The notes: generated from the sequence alone by a model not told the origin. A stretch of DNA of 64,000 bases from Acidimicrobiia bacterium (GCA_040289475.1 PSLF01000001.1:62001-126000); one strand, 5' to 3'; positions 25,568-34,745 are shown, counted from the first letter of the stretch. Numbers and translations are program-made.

Positions 25568-27496
25568 ATGCGTCGTTCGGTTCGCGCGCTGATAGCTGTA
25601 GGAACGGCAGTCTTGGTTGTCAGTGCGTCACTTTTGACAACCCAAGTGAGGACGGCCCACGCAGCCGACCCAGCCACCGACGAGATGCGACTTCTCGACT
25701 ACACCAATAAGCAACGGCAGGCAGCAGGACTGGCGCCCCTAGCGATCTGGCCCCGTGCCGCGCAGGTGGCCCGGCAACACTCCCAGGACATGGCAGCCTC
25801 CGGATCTCCGTACCATGCACCGGACTGGAATCTCGTAGATCCTATCTGGTCCGGCGCGGCTCAAAACATAGGGACTGCAGCGGGCGTATTCGGAGATCCA
25901 GCTGTTCAGCTAATACAGTGCGGAGGTTTATCTGCTTGCAATCCCTTGCCCTCTCCGATTCCACCATGCCCGTGGCAGTCTCCTCCGCCGGGCAGCGAGG
26001 GGAAGGCATTTCTCACGAGCAAGCCACACTGCGAAAACATCATGAATCCGACCTTCAACTTTGTCGGGATTGGAATCGTCTACGGGTCAGATGGCACGGT
26101 CTGGTTCACAGTTGACTTTTATGCAATCCCTTCGCCTCCCCCAGAAATACTTTTCCCGCCTCCCGCTCCTCCCTCAGAAACACCTATAGTGCCTGCTCCC
26201 GCGCTAAGTGCAGCTTCCACTGACCGCTACTTTGCCGAAGGATTCACTGGAGCGGGGTTTGACACTCTCTACGAGATCTTCAACCCCACTGACGGAACTG
26301 CCACCGTAACACTCACCTTATTTACCCCGACCGGGCCCGTTGCCCGGACGTTTTCCGCTCCTCCTAAAGCCTCTAGAACCATCGACGCTGCAGCGATAGT
26401 GGGACGAGGTGTTGACGTCGGAGCACATGTAGCGTCCGACAGGCCAGTGGTTACTGAAAGACGAATGTTGTTCAACTACCGCCTGGCAGGAATCGATGGC
26501 AGCACGCAATCTACGGGTCTACAAGGCCCTAGGCTGTCGTACCTGTTTCCCGAGGGGTACACAGGGCCGGGCTTCGAAGAATGGCTTACGTTCGCAAACC
26601 CAAACTCTTCCGAGACCGATCTGGAGATTACCTTCATGCGACCAGATGGTTCTACTCAGGTTTACACGATGAGCGTACCTGCGAACACCAGAAGGACTCT
26701 CGAAATTCGGCCCCTCGTAGGTAGTACTGAGGTATCGACCAAAGTTCGGTCGACCAACGGCATACCTTTCTTGGCTGAGCGACCCATGTACTTCAGCTAC
26801 GCATCGCTATTTGGATTGGGTGTCTTCACGGGAGGACACGTGGGCGCGGGCATCGATGCGCCGGGTACTCACTTTTATCTGGCCGAGGGGTACACAGGGC
26901 CGGGATTCGAAGAATGGATCACGGTTCAGAACCCTAGCCCCGCGACTCCCGCAAATGTGCGTATTCGTTATCTACTGGATACAGGGGCAGCGGTAGAACG
27001 TAGTGTCGTGATCGGGCCACACTCCCGCTTCACGAGATTTGCGAATGCAGATGTGCCTGGCCACAGCGTAGCCCTCGAGGTTTTCTCTGATATTCCCATT
27101 GCAGTAGAGCGTCCTATTTACTTCGATTACATCGGATGGAGAGACGGACACAACGCAGCAGGCATGGCTTCCACGTCCAAATACTGGGCGCTCCCCAACG
27201 TTGACACGCGTTTGTTTACGGAAACATGGATCACCATCGGAAATCCCAATCCTGACCCCGCCACGGTCACGTTTTACTTCTACGACTCGGGCGGAGGTAC
27301 TCCTTTCGTAAGAAACTTCCGGATTCCTGCCAATGGACGAGGATCGTTCAAGGCTAACGCCGTTGCTCCCCAGGGAAAGAAAATGGGGCTGGTACTCGCC
27401 TCTAACAAGCCTATAGCAGTAGAGAAACCAATCTACCAGTGGCTGCCGGGCGCAGTAGGAGGAGATGTGGCGCCTGGTATACCACTCTCTTCATAA
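25568..27496 (+). CDS. Secreted CAP-domain protein with tandem beta repeats
   Basis: The start is ATG 25568 with GGAGGA nine bases before it, giving 642 aa. A signal peptide (MRRSVRALIAVG..., cleavage after about residue 32) is followed by a CAP/SCP domain (33-188). The domain has LLDYTNKQRQAAGLAPL, ARQHSQDMAASG, AQNIG where the family often has ENIG, SKPHCENIM and VWFTVDFY. A Pro-rich linker (188-212) leads to four repeats of about 111 residues, each with (F/L)AEG(F/Y)TGxGF, an xTxxNP turn, and an ERPMYF-like strand near its end. The fourth is degenerate. They resemble DUF5719-like repeats of actinobacterial surface proteins. A role in cell-wall or matrix binding is plausible. It stands alone, convergent with the M23 peptidase gene. 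Confidence 0.85.
   Translation: MRRSVRALIAVGTAVLVVSASLLTTQVRTAHAADPATDEMRLLDYTNKQRQAAGLAPLAIWPRAAQVARQHSQDMAASGSPYHAPDWNLVDPIWSGAAQNIGTAAGVFGDPAVQLIQCGGLSACNPLPSPIPPCPWQSPPPGSEGKAFLTSKPHCENIMNPTFNFVGIGIVYGSDGTVWFTVDFYAIPSPPPEILFPPPAPPSETPIVPAPALSAASTDRYFAEGFTGAGFDTLYEIFNPTDGTATVTLTLFTPTGPVARTFSAPPKASRTIDAAAIVGRGVDVGAHVASDRPVVTERRMLFNYRLAGIDGSTQSTGLQGPRLSYLFPEGYTGPGFEEWLTFANPNSSETDLEITFMRPDGSTQVYTMSVPANTRRTLEIRPLVGSTEVSTKVRSTNGIPFLAERPMYFSYASLFGLGVFTGGHVGAGIDAPGTHFYLAEGYTGPGFEEWITVQNPSPATPANVRIRYLLDTGAAVERSVVIGPHSRFTRFANADVPGHSVALEVFSDIPIAVERPIYFDYIGWRDGHNAAGMASTSKYWALPNVDTRLFTETWITIGNPNPDPATVTFYFYDSGGGTPFVRNFRIPANGRGSFKANAVAPQGKKMGLVLASNKPIAVEKPIYQWLPGAVGGDVAPGIPLSS
26551..26917 (+). repeat. 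Near-identical 34-base direct repeats inside the CAP-protein gene
   Basis: Two copies, 26551-26584 and 26884-26917, differ at one position and lie exactly 333 bases (111 codons) apart. Both encode EGYTGPGFEEW at the start of repeats 2 and 3. The protein repeats are far less alike elsewhere. This points to strong constraint or local gene conversion. Confidence 0.85.
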
Positions 27497-27607
27497 CTAG
27501 CAATATTCAAAGCGGCCAACACAGCCGAATGCCTCGAACCCTCGAAAATGCCGTAGTTGTAAGCACCCGCTCCACAAGAGTCCCATAGGTAGACGGTGTT
27601 CGCGACA

Positions 27608-28849
27608 TTACAAGTATGCTGCGGGATCTACCGGAGAGCCTCCATAGCGGATCTCGAAGTGCAAGTGTGGACCTGTCGAGTTTCCTGTCGTCCCTACAGC
27701 GCCAAGTACACTGCCCCTCGCAACACGCTGGCCTGAAGACACCGAGATAGCAGAGAGGTGAGCATAGAGCGTCGCGAATCCATCGCCGTGGTCGATTATT
27801 ACCGTGAGACCGTACGCTCCTTGATCACCAGCAGCAACGACCGTTCCAGCTGCAGACGCTCCAACTGGGGTTCCAACCGGCGCGGATATGTCGATTCCAT
27901 TGTGCATCCTGCATCCCGACGAGCCGCAGCGCTGGCCAAATCCAGAGGTCACAGGACCAGACACAGGCCACCCGAAACGCCCCTTTCCCTCCACGGGAAC
28001 CGAGCCTACTGGCCCTTTTGTAGGAGATAGCATTGCCTGGATCTTGGCCTGCTCTTTCTGGAGAGAATCGACCTCGGCAATGAGTTCTTCTATCCGTCGC
28101 TCTTTCTCTGCTTTATTTGCCGCAATCCGAAGCTGTGTTTCCTCGAGATGCGCCTCTTCGGCTTCGATCTCTGCCTCTACCCTAGCCGCCTCCGCAGTGA
28201 GATCATCTAGAACCGTTTTGTCCTCAGCGAGGTCCTTGTTGAGAGACAAAAATTCCTCTATACGACCTCTGTCTGCCCTGGTAACTCTGACGACCAACCC
28301 CGAACGTCGCGCGGCTTCACCCACAGAATCTGCAAGCAAGACTGCTTGGGCCATCCCGCCATCGGGATGCTTGTAGACCTCCACAATTCTTGACTTGGCC
28401 ACAAACGCCATCGACCTAGCCCGCTGCTCGGTCACAGCCATGCGGCGCGCTACTGCCTCGACCTGGTTAGCCAACTCTCGGTGGCGATTGGTGGCTTCGG
28501 CGAGTCTCGCTCGCGTAGCGGCCAGCTTGGAGTCAAGATCGGCAAGCGCAGCATCCAGCTCGGCCTCGCTCTTTTTTTCAGCTTCCAGCTCCGCTTGTTT
28601 TTCCATCTGCTGGCGATGGAGGTCGTCGAATCTGGAACCTCTCGACGTCTGAGCGATGGGCGCTACTGGTGGCCTCATAACAACAGCACTCGCTCCCTGG
28701 GGCGGCGCTATAAAAATGAGAAAAAGGGCCAAAACAGCACTTGGCCCAATGCAACGGCCAATTATGCAGCTGCTGGCTTTCTGAGTTGAACTGGTATGTG
28801 ATTCCTTCACAAGTGGCCAGACTCTAGTCGCTGGGACAAAAGATGTCAA
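27608..28849 (-). CDS. M23-family peptidoglycan endopeptidase with coiled coils
   Basis: The 413-aa protein has an N-terminal membrane/signal segment (about residues 35-55) and two long coiled coils (75-165 and 205-285, rich in Glu/Ala/Arg). Its C-terminal LytM/M23 domain is about 295-413. The zinc and active-site motifs are complete: MHNGIDISAPVG (His and Asp ligands), LYAHLSAI and GPHLHFEIR (HxH). The layout is that of EnvC/NlpD-like division hydrolases or activators; with intact ligands it should be an active endopeptidase. It lies 22 bases downstream of the nuclease lipoprotein gene and converges with the CAP-protein gene. Confidence 0.92.
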   Translation of the reverse strand: MTSFVPATRVWPLVKESHTSSTQKASSCIIGRCIGPSAVLALFLIFIAPPQGASAVVMRPPVAPIAQTSRGSRFDDLHRQQMEKQAELEAEKKSEAELDAALADLDSKLAATRARLAEATNRHRELANQVEAVARRMAVTEQRARSMAFVAKSRIVEVYKHPDGGMAQAVLLADSVGEAARRSGLVVRVTRADRGRIEEFLSLNKDLAEDKTVLDDLTAEAARVEAEIEAEEAHLEETQLRIAANKAEKERRIEELIAEVDSLQKEQAKIQAMLSPTKGPVGSVPVEGKGRFGWPVSGPVTSGFGQRCGSSGCRMHNGIDISAPVGTPVGASAAGTVVAAGDQGAYGLTVIIDHGDGFATLYAHLSAISVSSGQRVARGSVLGAVGTTGNSTGPHLHFEIRYGGSPVDPAAYL

Positions 28850-28870
28850 GACCGGTGCGCACTGTAGCTT

Positions 28871-29554
28871 TTAGCATTTTCCCCACAACCCCTTTCCTGC
28901 CTCCCGAGCTCTTCTTGCGGCTTCGACAAACTGGTCGGCATGACGAACGTTTGGGGGCACTGTATAAGGCAATGCATAACCTTCTTCCACGAGAAGAAGG
29001 TTGAAGAACGTGCCATCCGACAGGTAAACATAAGCAAGTGTCCTTCCATAGCGGTCCACCCGCTCTACGTCGAACTCGAGCCTGACTAGCTTTCCAACAA
29101 GTCGGGAAGTGAACTTGGCAGCCTCCTCCCCAAAGCACTCCACAGGCCGCCGAGGATCTTTTGTCTCCGGGGTATCTATGCCGATGAGGCGAACTCGGAT
29201 AATTGCCCCTCCACCAGCCGCCCGCACGTCGATCGTATCTCCATCGATCGCCCGCACGACCACGTACTCGTCAGAAGCGGGCGACGTATTTGCGCCGCTC
29301 GAGTTCGTTTGCGGAGGCGCCGAAGACGACAAAGAACCTCCATCCGTGGTAGAAGGAGACGGCTTGGAGGACACCGAGGGCGCCTGAGAGCAACCAGCAA
29401 TAACCAAAAATACGAGCACCCAGCTCGCAAACCGCCACAGGTAATAGGAGTGGACGCCTAGCCATAGCGCATTTGCTTGCAACGCCGAACGTTTGGCCTG
29501 TGCCCTCTTAGCAATCTTGCAGTCGTGGGCAATCCGGGTTACTAGCATTGACAC
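28871..29554 (-). CDS. Thermonuclease-family (SNase-like) lipoprotein
   Basis: The 227-aa protein has a membrane signal ending in VIAGC, so it is probably lipid-anchored outside the cell. A Ser/Thr/Pro linker of about 45 residues leads to a staphylococcal-nuclease domain. The catalytic pattern is VRLIGIDTPE (Arg, Asp and Glu in family positions) and DRYGRTLAYVYL (second Arg). The ending EAGKGLWGKC is typical. The first 35 residues before the signal are unusually long, so a later start near the hydrophobic segment is possible. It precedes the M23 gene and diverges from the TPR-protein gene. Confidence 0.88.
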   Translation of the reverse strand: MSMLVTRIAHDCKIAKRAQAKRSALQANALWLGVHSYYLWRFASWVLVFLVIAGCSQAPSVSSKPSPSTTDGGSLSSSAPPQTNSSGANTSPASDEYVVVRAIDGDTIDVRAAGGGAIIRVRLIGIDTPETKDPRRPVECFGEEAAKFTSRLVGKLVRLEFDVERVDRYGRTLAYVYLSDGTFFNLLLVEEGYALPYTVPPNVRHADQFVEAARRAREAGKGLWGKC

Positions 29555-29670
29555 TTCAGAATAGGCAAGGAACTCTTCCTTTCTACGGCGCGCGAGTAAT
29601 CTGGGCTGCCGCGTGCAATCGGGTCTGTTTCGATCCTAGAACTTGCCAGCGACATAGACGAGAGGTGGTG

Positions 29671-30744
29671 TTGTCCGAAGAGCTCTCCTGGGTAACTATA
29701 AGTCGATACTTAGCCGAGCAAACGGCCAGGCAGCTTGCCGACAAATTCGAAGTGGCAGGAATCGACGTCCGACTCGATCCCGAAGGCGCGACCGAAGATA
29801 ACCTTTACCGGTTGAGAGTTCCTCTCGATCAGGCAATAGCAGCGTTCGAAGCTTTGAAAGCGGAGGTGACCGAGGAATTTCGTTGGCCCCCTCCCCGACA
29901 GCAAAAAATGGGTGTCGCCGGAGCGTTGCGACGTCTGATTGAATCGGCCCGCAGGCCTTCGTCGTCCTTGGAAGAAGCAGAGATGTCAGTGGAGGCTGCT
30001 TTAGAGCTGGTGCGCCGGGACCCCACTTCTCCACGGCATCGGCTGCAGCTGGCCCGGGCACTCCTCTCGACCGACGACAGCGAGTTAGAGGAGGTTGCTA
30101 CAGGAAAAGTTTTGGAATGGGCCCGCTGCGCCATAGACGAGGCTATCTTTCTGGGCGCGGGACCGGAGGCCGCATTCGAGTTAGCGGAGCTCTGCCTCGA
30201 GCAGGAACGCCCTAACGAAGCCGCTGCTTGGATTGAAGAGGCGGCGGATTCGGGCACCGATCCTTCAAGAGCAGCTTATCTTCTATGCGAACTCGAGTTC
30301 TTGAAAGGAAACCTCAAGGCTCTCAAGAATGCGGTCTCCCATTACCGCCGCATTGTCGACACTCCAGACCTAAACCTCCTTTACGCAGCTGGACTCCTTT
30401 ACTCTGCGGGAGAAAAAGGAATGGCGGTGCGTTTGGCGGATACCGCCCTACGAGACGGTGAGTTCGCCTCCGAGGATGAGTGGGTAACGGCAGCAGCCTT
30501 GAAGATTGTGATGGAGGGTGCGGCGGCCGAGTCGGTCGCCGATCTCGCAAGCTTCTTGCCGGGACCAGAAGCGGCCGATCAGGCAATCACCGACGCCCGA
30601 GCGGAGCTTGACCGGCTCAGAAGTCGGTGGAAGCGAGCGCTGAATGCAGTAAAGAAAAGACAGCTAGAAAGCGGCACCCGCGAGGAAAGACAGCGACGAA
30701 GGCAGGCTGATGGTCGTGAGAGAACGGATCCGAGGAGGAAGTAG
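29671..30744 (+). CDS. TPR-like repeat protein upstream of the metal transporter
   Basis: I place the start at TTG 29671, five bases after GAGAGG, giving 357 aa; GTG 29668 is equally possible. An N-terminal segment (WVTISRYLAEQTARQLADKFEVAGIDV) resembles small alpha/beta domains of the DUF2007 type. The middle is a set of helical hairpins with TPR-like spacing (LELVRRDPTSPRHRLQLARALL, AAFELAELCLEQERPNEAAAWIEEA). The C-terminus is a strongly basic tail (KKRQLESGTREERQRRRQ). No enzyme signature was seen. The stop TAG overlaps the GTG of the solute-binding gene by one base, so it belongs to the transporter operon, perhaps by history only. Confidence 0.7.
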   Translation: MSEELSWVTISRYLAEQTARQLADKFEVAGIDVRLDPEGATEDNLYRLRVPLDQAIAAFEALKAEVTEEFRWPPPRQQKMGVAGALRRLIESARRPSSSLEEAEMSVEAALELVRRDPTSPRHRLQLARALLSTDDSELEEVATGKVLEWARCAIDEAIFLGAGPEAAFELAELCLEQERPNEAAAWIEEAADSGTDPSRAAYLLCELEFLKGNLKALKNAVSHYRRIVDTPDLNLLYAAGLLYSAGEKGMAVRLADTALRDGEFASEDEWVTAAALKIVMEGAAAESVADLASFLPGPEAADQAITDARAELDRLRSRWKRALNAVKKRQLESGTREERQRRRQADGRERTDPRRK

Positions 30745-31727
30745 TGCAAATACGGAGGACCCCGGTGTTGTTGTTAGCCTGCATGCTTGGGATAGTTGGC
30801 TGCAGTAGGCAGGAAAAGCTGTCTGGGAGTGCGTCGACGAATTCGCAACTCACGGTTGCAGTGTCGGCCTTTCCAGTGGAATGGCTAGTACGCAACGTAG
30901 GTGGAGACCGTGTTCGCACAATCCAGCTACTCGCTCCATCCTCCGATATTCACGATGCCGAGCTAAATCCGGCGGCAGTAGCTCAACTCGGAGAAACCGA
31001 CTTGGTGATTCTCGTTGGAAGCGGGGTGCAGCCAGCGGTAGAAGAGGCGCTAAGCGCTCGACAATTTCCTAACGAGCGAATACTGCGGATTGCTGACTTC
31101 TTGGCGGAGAGCCACGTCGTAGTCGGGAGTAGTGGGATGTCGCCTACCGAACCTCCAGGGAAAACGCGCCCGCCGATACTGCATAGCTCTCTTTCCGCTG
31201 GACAAGTCCACTTCTGGCTCGATCCGTTAGCTCAAGTGTCCGCCGCAGAGTACATCTCCAAATCTCTATCAGCAGCTTCGCCAGAAAATGCGGATTATTT
31301 CAAGGAACGGTTTGAAACGGCTAAATCTTCACTCGACTCGCTCAACACCGCTTTTTCTCTGACTCTTCACAGCTGTCGCTCTAGAAAGTTGGTCGTGTAT
31401 CACTCTGCCTTTAAAGCGCTCGCCAATAGATACGGCTTGGAAGAGGTTCCGGTTACCGGCTCTGATCCAGAGGTCGAACCCAAGCCCTCACAGGTGAGCG
31501 CCGCCATAGAGGCGGCGAGAAACTCAGGTGCCAAGGCAGTTTTCTCGGACCCGGAGTCCGGACGAGCGATTATGGAGCAAGTGGCTAGGGAGTCTGGGAC
31601 TGTCGTAGAGATACTCGATCCCATCGAGGTTCCGGACCCAGATCGCGACTACGATTCAAGGATGCGGTCGAATCTTCAGAAGATCGCAAACGCACTGGGA
31701 TGCCAGGAATCAGCCAGGGTGAAATGA
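30744..31727 (+). CDS. Zinc/manganese ABC transporter substrate-binding lipoprotein
   Basis: The 327-aa protein is a cluster A-I (ZnuA/TroA-type) metal-binding lipoprotein, with the lipobox GIVGC near residue 20. Metal ligands in family positions are the His of SSDIHDAEL, the His of QVHFWLDP, the His of VVYHSAF and the acid in VFSDPESG. The long backbone helix between lobes is recognisable. A Pro/Gly-rich loop (SSGMSPTEPPGKTRPP) sits where ZnuA proteins carry a His-rich loop; here it has no His cluster. Zinc or manganese cannot be separated by sequence. The stop overlaps the ATPase gene start (ATGA). Confidence 0.92.
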   Translation: MQIRRTPVLLLACMLGIVGCSRQEKLSGSASTNSQLTVAVSAFPVEWLVRNVGGDRVRTIQLLAPSSDIHDAELNPAAVAQLGETDLVILVGSGVQPAVEEALSARQFPNERILRIADFLAESHVVVGSSGMSPTEPPGKTRPPILHSSLSAGQVHFWLDPLAQVSAAEYISKSLSAASPENADYFKERFETAKSSLDSLNTAFSLTLHSCRSRKLVVYHSAFKALANRYGLEEVPVTGSDPEVEPKPSQVSAAIEAARNSGAKAVFSDPESGRAIMEQVARESGTVVEILDPIEVPDPDRDYDSRMRSNLQKIANALGCQESARVK

Positions 31728-32500
31728 GTGACTCTCACCCAGACTCACTGGTCCTTGAGGTTTCCGGATTAGAAGTTGCTTACGGGCCACACGCCGTCCT
31801 AGAGGATATAAACCTCTGCGTGACAAAAGGTGAGTTGGTGGCGATCTCCGGCCCTAACGGCGGAGGAAAAACAACGTTTCTGAGAGCATGTCTGGGCCTT
31901 GTCAAACCACGCGCGGGCAAAATTCGGGTTTTGGGCATGGAAGCAGGAGACCCTAGGGGTCTTGTGCGCATTGGCTACGTACCCCAGAGACCCAAAATTG
32001 CGTATGACTTTCCGGGCACGGTGCGAGAGGTGGTTCTGAGCGGAGCGTGGCCAAAAGCTGGCCTGTGGCGAAAGCTCTCTAAGTACCTTCACGAGTCGGT
32101 GCACGCAACTATCGAGGCATGTGGGCTCGCAGAAGTCGAACGGCGACGAGTGGGCGAGCTGTCCGGCGGTATGCAGCAGCGCGTCTTTCTTGCGCGTGCA
32201 CTAGCTTCCCATCCCGACTTGCTCTTTCTAGACGAACCAATTGCAGGCATCGACCTGCCCTCCCAGATGGAGTTCCGGCGTTTGTTAACGGATCTTTTGG
32301 GAAGCGGTGAAATGACCGTCGTTGTGGTCGTGCACGAGTACGGTCCATTCGAAGGACTAGTAGATAGGCTCGTGATTTTGGCTGAAAAAGTTCTATACGA
32401 CGGAGCTCCACCCCAACACGAGGGAACCGACCATAAACACCACACGCTCCCCACTGAGTACCTCTCACTATTTAAGGAAATCCGAAGCGCCGAAACATGA
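31724..32500 (+). CDS. Zinc/manganese ABC transporter ATP-binding protein
   Basis: From ATG 31724, overlapping the previous stop, the protein is 258 aa. It has the Walker A motif GPNGGGKTT, the Q-loop VPQRP, the ABC signature LSGGMQQR, Walker B LLFLDEP, a D-loop (IAGIDLPSQ) and the switch His in VVVHEYG. The C-terminus carries a short His cluster (HEGTDHKHH), which suits a metal transporter. It pairs with the lipoprotein upstream and the permease 69 bases downstream. Confidence 0.94.
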   Translation: MSDSHPDSLVLEVSGLEVAYGPHAVLEDINLCVTKGELVAISGPNGGGKTTFLRACLGLVKPRAGKIRVLGMEAGDPRGLVRIGYVPQRPKIAYDFPGTVREVVLSGAWPKAGLWRKLSKYLHESVHATIEACGLAEVERRRVGELSGGMQQRVFLARALASHPDLLFLDEPIAGIDLPSQMEFRRLLTDLLGSGEMTVVVVVHEYGPFEGLVDRLVILAEKVLYDGAPPQHEGTDHKHHTLPTEYLSLFKEIRSAET

Positions 32501-32569
32501 AAAGTCTCGACCATAGAGCTGTCTGACAGACGTCACCGCTGCGGAGTTCAAAGCCAGGAGCGTAAAAAT

Positions 32570-33355
32570 ATGACTTTTAGCCAGAGAGCGGTACTTGCAG
32601 CGGTCATGGTAGGTGCCACAGCCCCCCTCGTCGGTACCTTTCTAGTAAGAAGAGGAATGGCACTGGTAGGCGACGGACTGGGGCACTTGGCCTTTGCGGG
32701 AGTGGCAATTGCTCCGCTCATTGGAGTTTCCCCCTTGCCAGTGGCACTCGTCGTGGCGCTCGCAGGCGCCGCTGTAGTCGAAATCGTGAGATGGAAGTCT
32801 GCTGGCCGCTCCGACTTGGCAATCGCTTTTGTGTTTTATTCCTCGATAGCTCTCGCAGTCGTGGTGTTAGCTGCTGGCAAGAGATATAACTCAAGGGTCC
32901 TTGGAGTCCTTTTTGGCTCACTTTTGACGGTCTCCAACTGGGAGCTTGTCACTATGGCACTCGTTCTTTTTGCGGCTACGCTCGTCACCGTTTTTTTCTA
33001 TCGGCCCCTGGTAATGATTTCGATCGACGACGAGCTTGCCCAGGCCTCGGGTGTATCTCCCCGCCGCTATGGAATGTTGATTTCCCTTTCCACGGCAGCA
33101 GTGGTCGTAGCAGGAATGCCAGCTGTGGGGATCTTGCTAATCTCAGCTCTCCTCGTCCTACCGGCTGCAACCGCACAGAACGCCGTGTCAGGCTTTGCCA
33201 GAACCCTGGGAGCTGCCTCGCTGCTGGGCGCATCGACAGCTGCAGTAGGCACTCTGGGAGCGCTCAGAGTCGATGTACCCCCAGGAGCCGCCATCGTAGT
33301 CCTGGCTTCGGCGCTTTACCTCTCTAGTCTCGGAACTCGGAGAACTCGAAACTAG
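32570..33355 (+). CDS. Zinc/manganese ABC transporter permease
   Basis: The 261-aa protein has about seven to eight hydrophobic helices and the ABC-3 family features. These are the N-terminal LVRRGMALVGDGLGHLAFAGVA, the cytoplasmic coupling segment DDELAQASGVSPRRYGML and the GILLISALLVLPAATA helix. It is slightly shorter than many ZnuB proteins at the N-terminus, which usually start with one more helix. No earlier start with that helix was seen in the 69-base gap. It is the last gene of the operon. Confidence 0.92.
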   Translation: MTFSQRAVLAAVMVGATAPLVGTFLVRRGMALVGDGLGHLAFAGVAIAPLIGVSPLPVALVVALAGAAVVEIVRWKSAGRSDLAIAFVFYSSIALAVVVLAAGKRYNSRVLGVLFGSLLTVSNWELVTMALVLFAATLVTVFFYRPLVMISIDDELAQASGVSPRRYGMLISLSTAAVVVAGMPAVGILLISALLVLPAATAQNAVSGFARTLGAASLLGASTAAVGTLGALRVDVPPGAAIVVLASALYLSSLGTRRTRN

Positions 33356-33400
33356 TGAGCTATACGCCGCGACATTAGAAGGATTTAGTGGTCAAGAACT

Positions 33401-33481
33401 AAAAAATAAATGCCCGGGCGTCCTGGAAGTGTCTCGGCGCATTTCCCCAAACACAGCCGCATCCCGCCCAGGCCGCCCGGG
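33401..33481 (-). terminator. Long terminator-like hairpin with T-tract, possibly the 3' end of a small RNA
   Basis: Read on the - strand, CGCCCGGG/CCCGGGCG (33474-33481 with 33413-33420) forms 8 pairs. After one mismatch, CCAGG/CCTGG (33468-33472 with 33422-33426) adds 5 more. The loop has inner complementarity (GTGT with ACAC, or CGGC with GCCG). On the - strand the stem is followed by TTTATTTTTT (33401-33410), as in an intrinsic terminator. It lies about 135 bases after the stop of the - strand YbjN-type gene. The rest of the 259-base gap 33356-33614 shows no convincing gene. Confidence 0.6.
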
Positions 33482-33614
33482 AACTTATTCCAAAGGGAAG
33501 GATCTACCACCACGCCCTTACCTATCGGAATTAACGCTGTCAATCGTATCGACAAGCTACACAACTCAAAAGAAATAAAATTCACTTATCCGGATACAAA
33601 CGTGTGCAACCGAA

Positions 33615-34106
33615 CTATTCTTGTCCCGTTTCGCCTTCCCGACCCCGATTTTTGCGCTTGAAATAAGAGGCAAAACCAGTGTGAAGGGCCGGCCTAAAGA
33701 AGGCTTCCGTGTAGTGGTATATCGAGCCCACGATCCTGTCGACTTCTTCTTCGGAAACTGCTTCAATGGGTATCTGCCCCGTAATGAAGACATCGTGATC
33801 CGAGGCGAGTGAAAACCGACATAGGTACATTTCGCTGTTCTTGAGTAGGAGGTAACGGTAAAGCGCCTCGTGGTTCTCCTGCGGGTCCGGCATAAAGTAG
33901 CACTCGTATGAGAGAGTCCGATCTCCGACCTCAAACCAGATAGTGAGAAAATCCTTGGTGCGTCCGGCAATGCGGATCATGTAGCGATCCGGCCCGTCCG
34001 ACTCGACGGCTACTACTTCCTCCGAGTCTTCTAGGCGCGCCTTCAAATACTCGAAGACAACTTGGCGCGCCTTGTCTTTTAGCTCCGGTAAAAAAGTCTT
34101 GCGCAC
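33615..34106 (-). CDS. YbjN-domain protein
   Basis: The 163-aa protein has the YbjN (type III secretion chaperone-like) fold. The diagnostic stretch is YECYFMPDPQENHEALYRYLL, followed by LCRFSLASDHDVFITGQIP, VDRIVGSIYHYTE and RPALHTGFASYF, and a basic tail. It closely resembles the actinobacterial protein encoded just after mshA (Rv0487 in M. tuberculosis). The function is unknown; a chaperone or small-molecule binding role is guessed for the fold. It lies 51 bases after the GNAT gene and is probably in the same transcript as mshA. Confidence 0.88.
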   Translation of the reverse strand: MRKTFLPELKDKARQVVFEYLKARLEDSEEVVAVESDGPDRYMIRIAGRTKDFLTIWFEVGDRTLSYECYFMPDPQENHEALYRYLLLKNSEMYLCRFSLASDHDVFITGQIPIEAVSEEEVDRIVGSIYHYTEAFFRPALHTGFASYFKRKNRGREGETGQE

Positions 34107-34157
34107 TGGACCCCTCTGCTGGTACAGCCCGAAATACCAGTCACCACAAGCGAACCA

Positions 34158-34745
34158 CTATCGTGGTTGGTGCTCGTTGTGACCGACCGTCCAATAATCC
34201 GGCCTGGGAAGCTCTCGACTGGCTGGAAGCTCTTCAAACTCCTCTCTGGTTATCGACATCCACGTGTGATCCATCCATCGGTCATACTTCCAGGAACGCT
34301 CGCGCAGGCGACCCTCTTCACGAAAGCCAACCGCTTTATAGGTTCTAATTGCAGCATCGTTGTCCGAGAGGACCCATAAATCGACCATCCGCAGGCCCCG
34401 AAACCGAAAAGCGAAGTTCAGTAGCGCGAGCATCGAGTCGGCTCCTAGTCCCCTCCCTCGGTAACCCGGCTCTCCAATGAACATATATATCGCGGCGACC
34501 TGGTCGCGTTGCCTGAATCTGTTGAGACCGATCCTCCCGATGGGCTTGTCTTCAAAAACTATGGTAAATGGGAGTCCTTCTTCTCGTGCCTTGGCAATGT
34601 CCTCTTCTATGTCCCGCCTCGAGAAGGGGCGGTCGTAATCCATCCACCATGCAATCTCGGGGTCGTTCATCCAACAGTAGAAGAGGGGCAGGTCGGAGTC
34701 TTCGACTGGCCGCAACAGAACATACTTCCCGTGAACGAAGCTCAC
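34158..34745 (-). CDS. GNAT-family N-acetyltransferase (RimJ/RimL-like)
   Basis: The 195-aa protein begins VHGKYVLLRPVEDSDLPLFYCWMNDPE, the usual start of the ribosomal-protein/aminoglycoside acetyltransferase group. It has the acetyl-CoA loop GEPGYRGRGLGADSM and the NDAAIRTYKAVGFREEG segment typical of motif B. The substrate is unknown. The GTG start overlaps the mshA-like stop (GTGA), so the genes are coupled. Because it sits directly behind an MshA-type enzyme, a link to thiol metabolism is conceivable, but MshD, the mycothiol acetyltransferase, is larger and has two GNAT domains. Confidence 0.88.
   Translation of the reverse strand: MSFVHGKYVLLRPVEDSDLPLFYCWMNDPEIAWWMDYDRPFSRRDIEEDIAKAREEGLPFTIVFEDKPIGRIGLNRFRQRDQVAAIYMFIGEPGYRGRGLGADSMLALLNFAFRFRGLRMVDLWVLSDNDAAIRTYKAVGFREEGRLRERSWKYDRWMDHTWMSITREEFEELPASRELPRPDYWTVGHNEHQPR

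Noticed and set aside
33385-33585. 66-residue - strand frame
   Set aside because: It overlaps the terminator hairpin and has only a weak ribosome site; the composition looks random.
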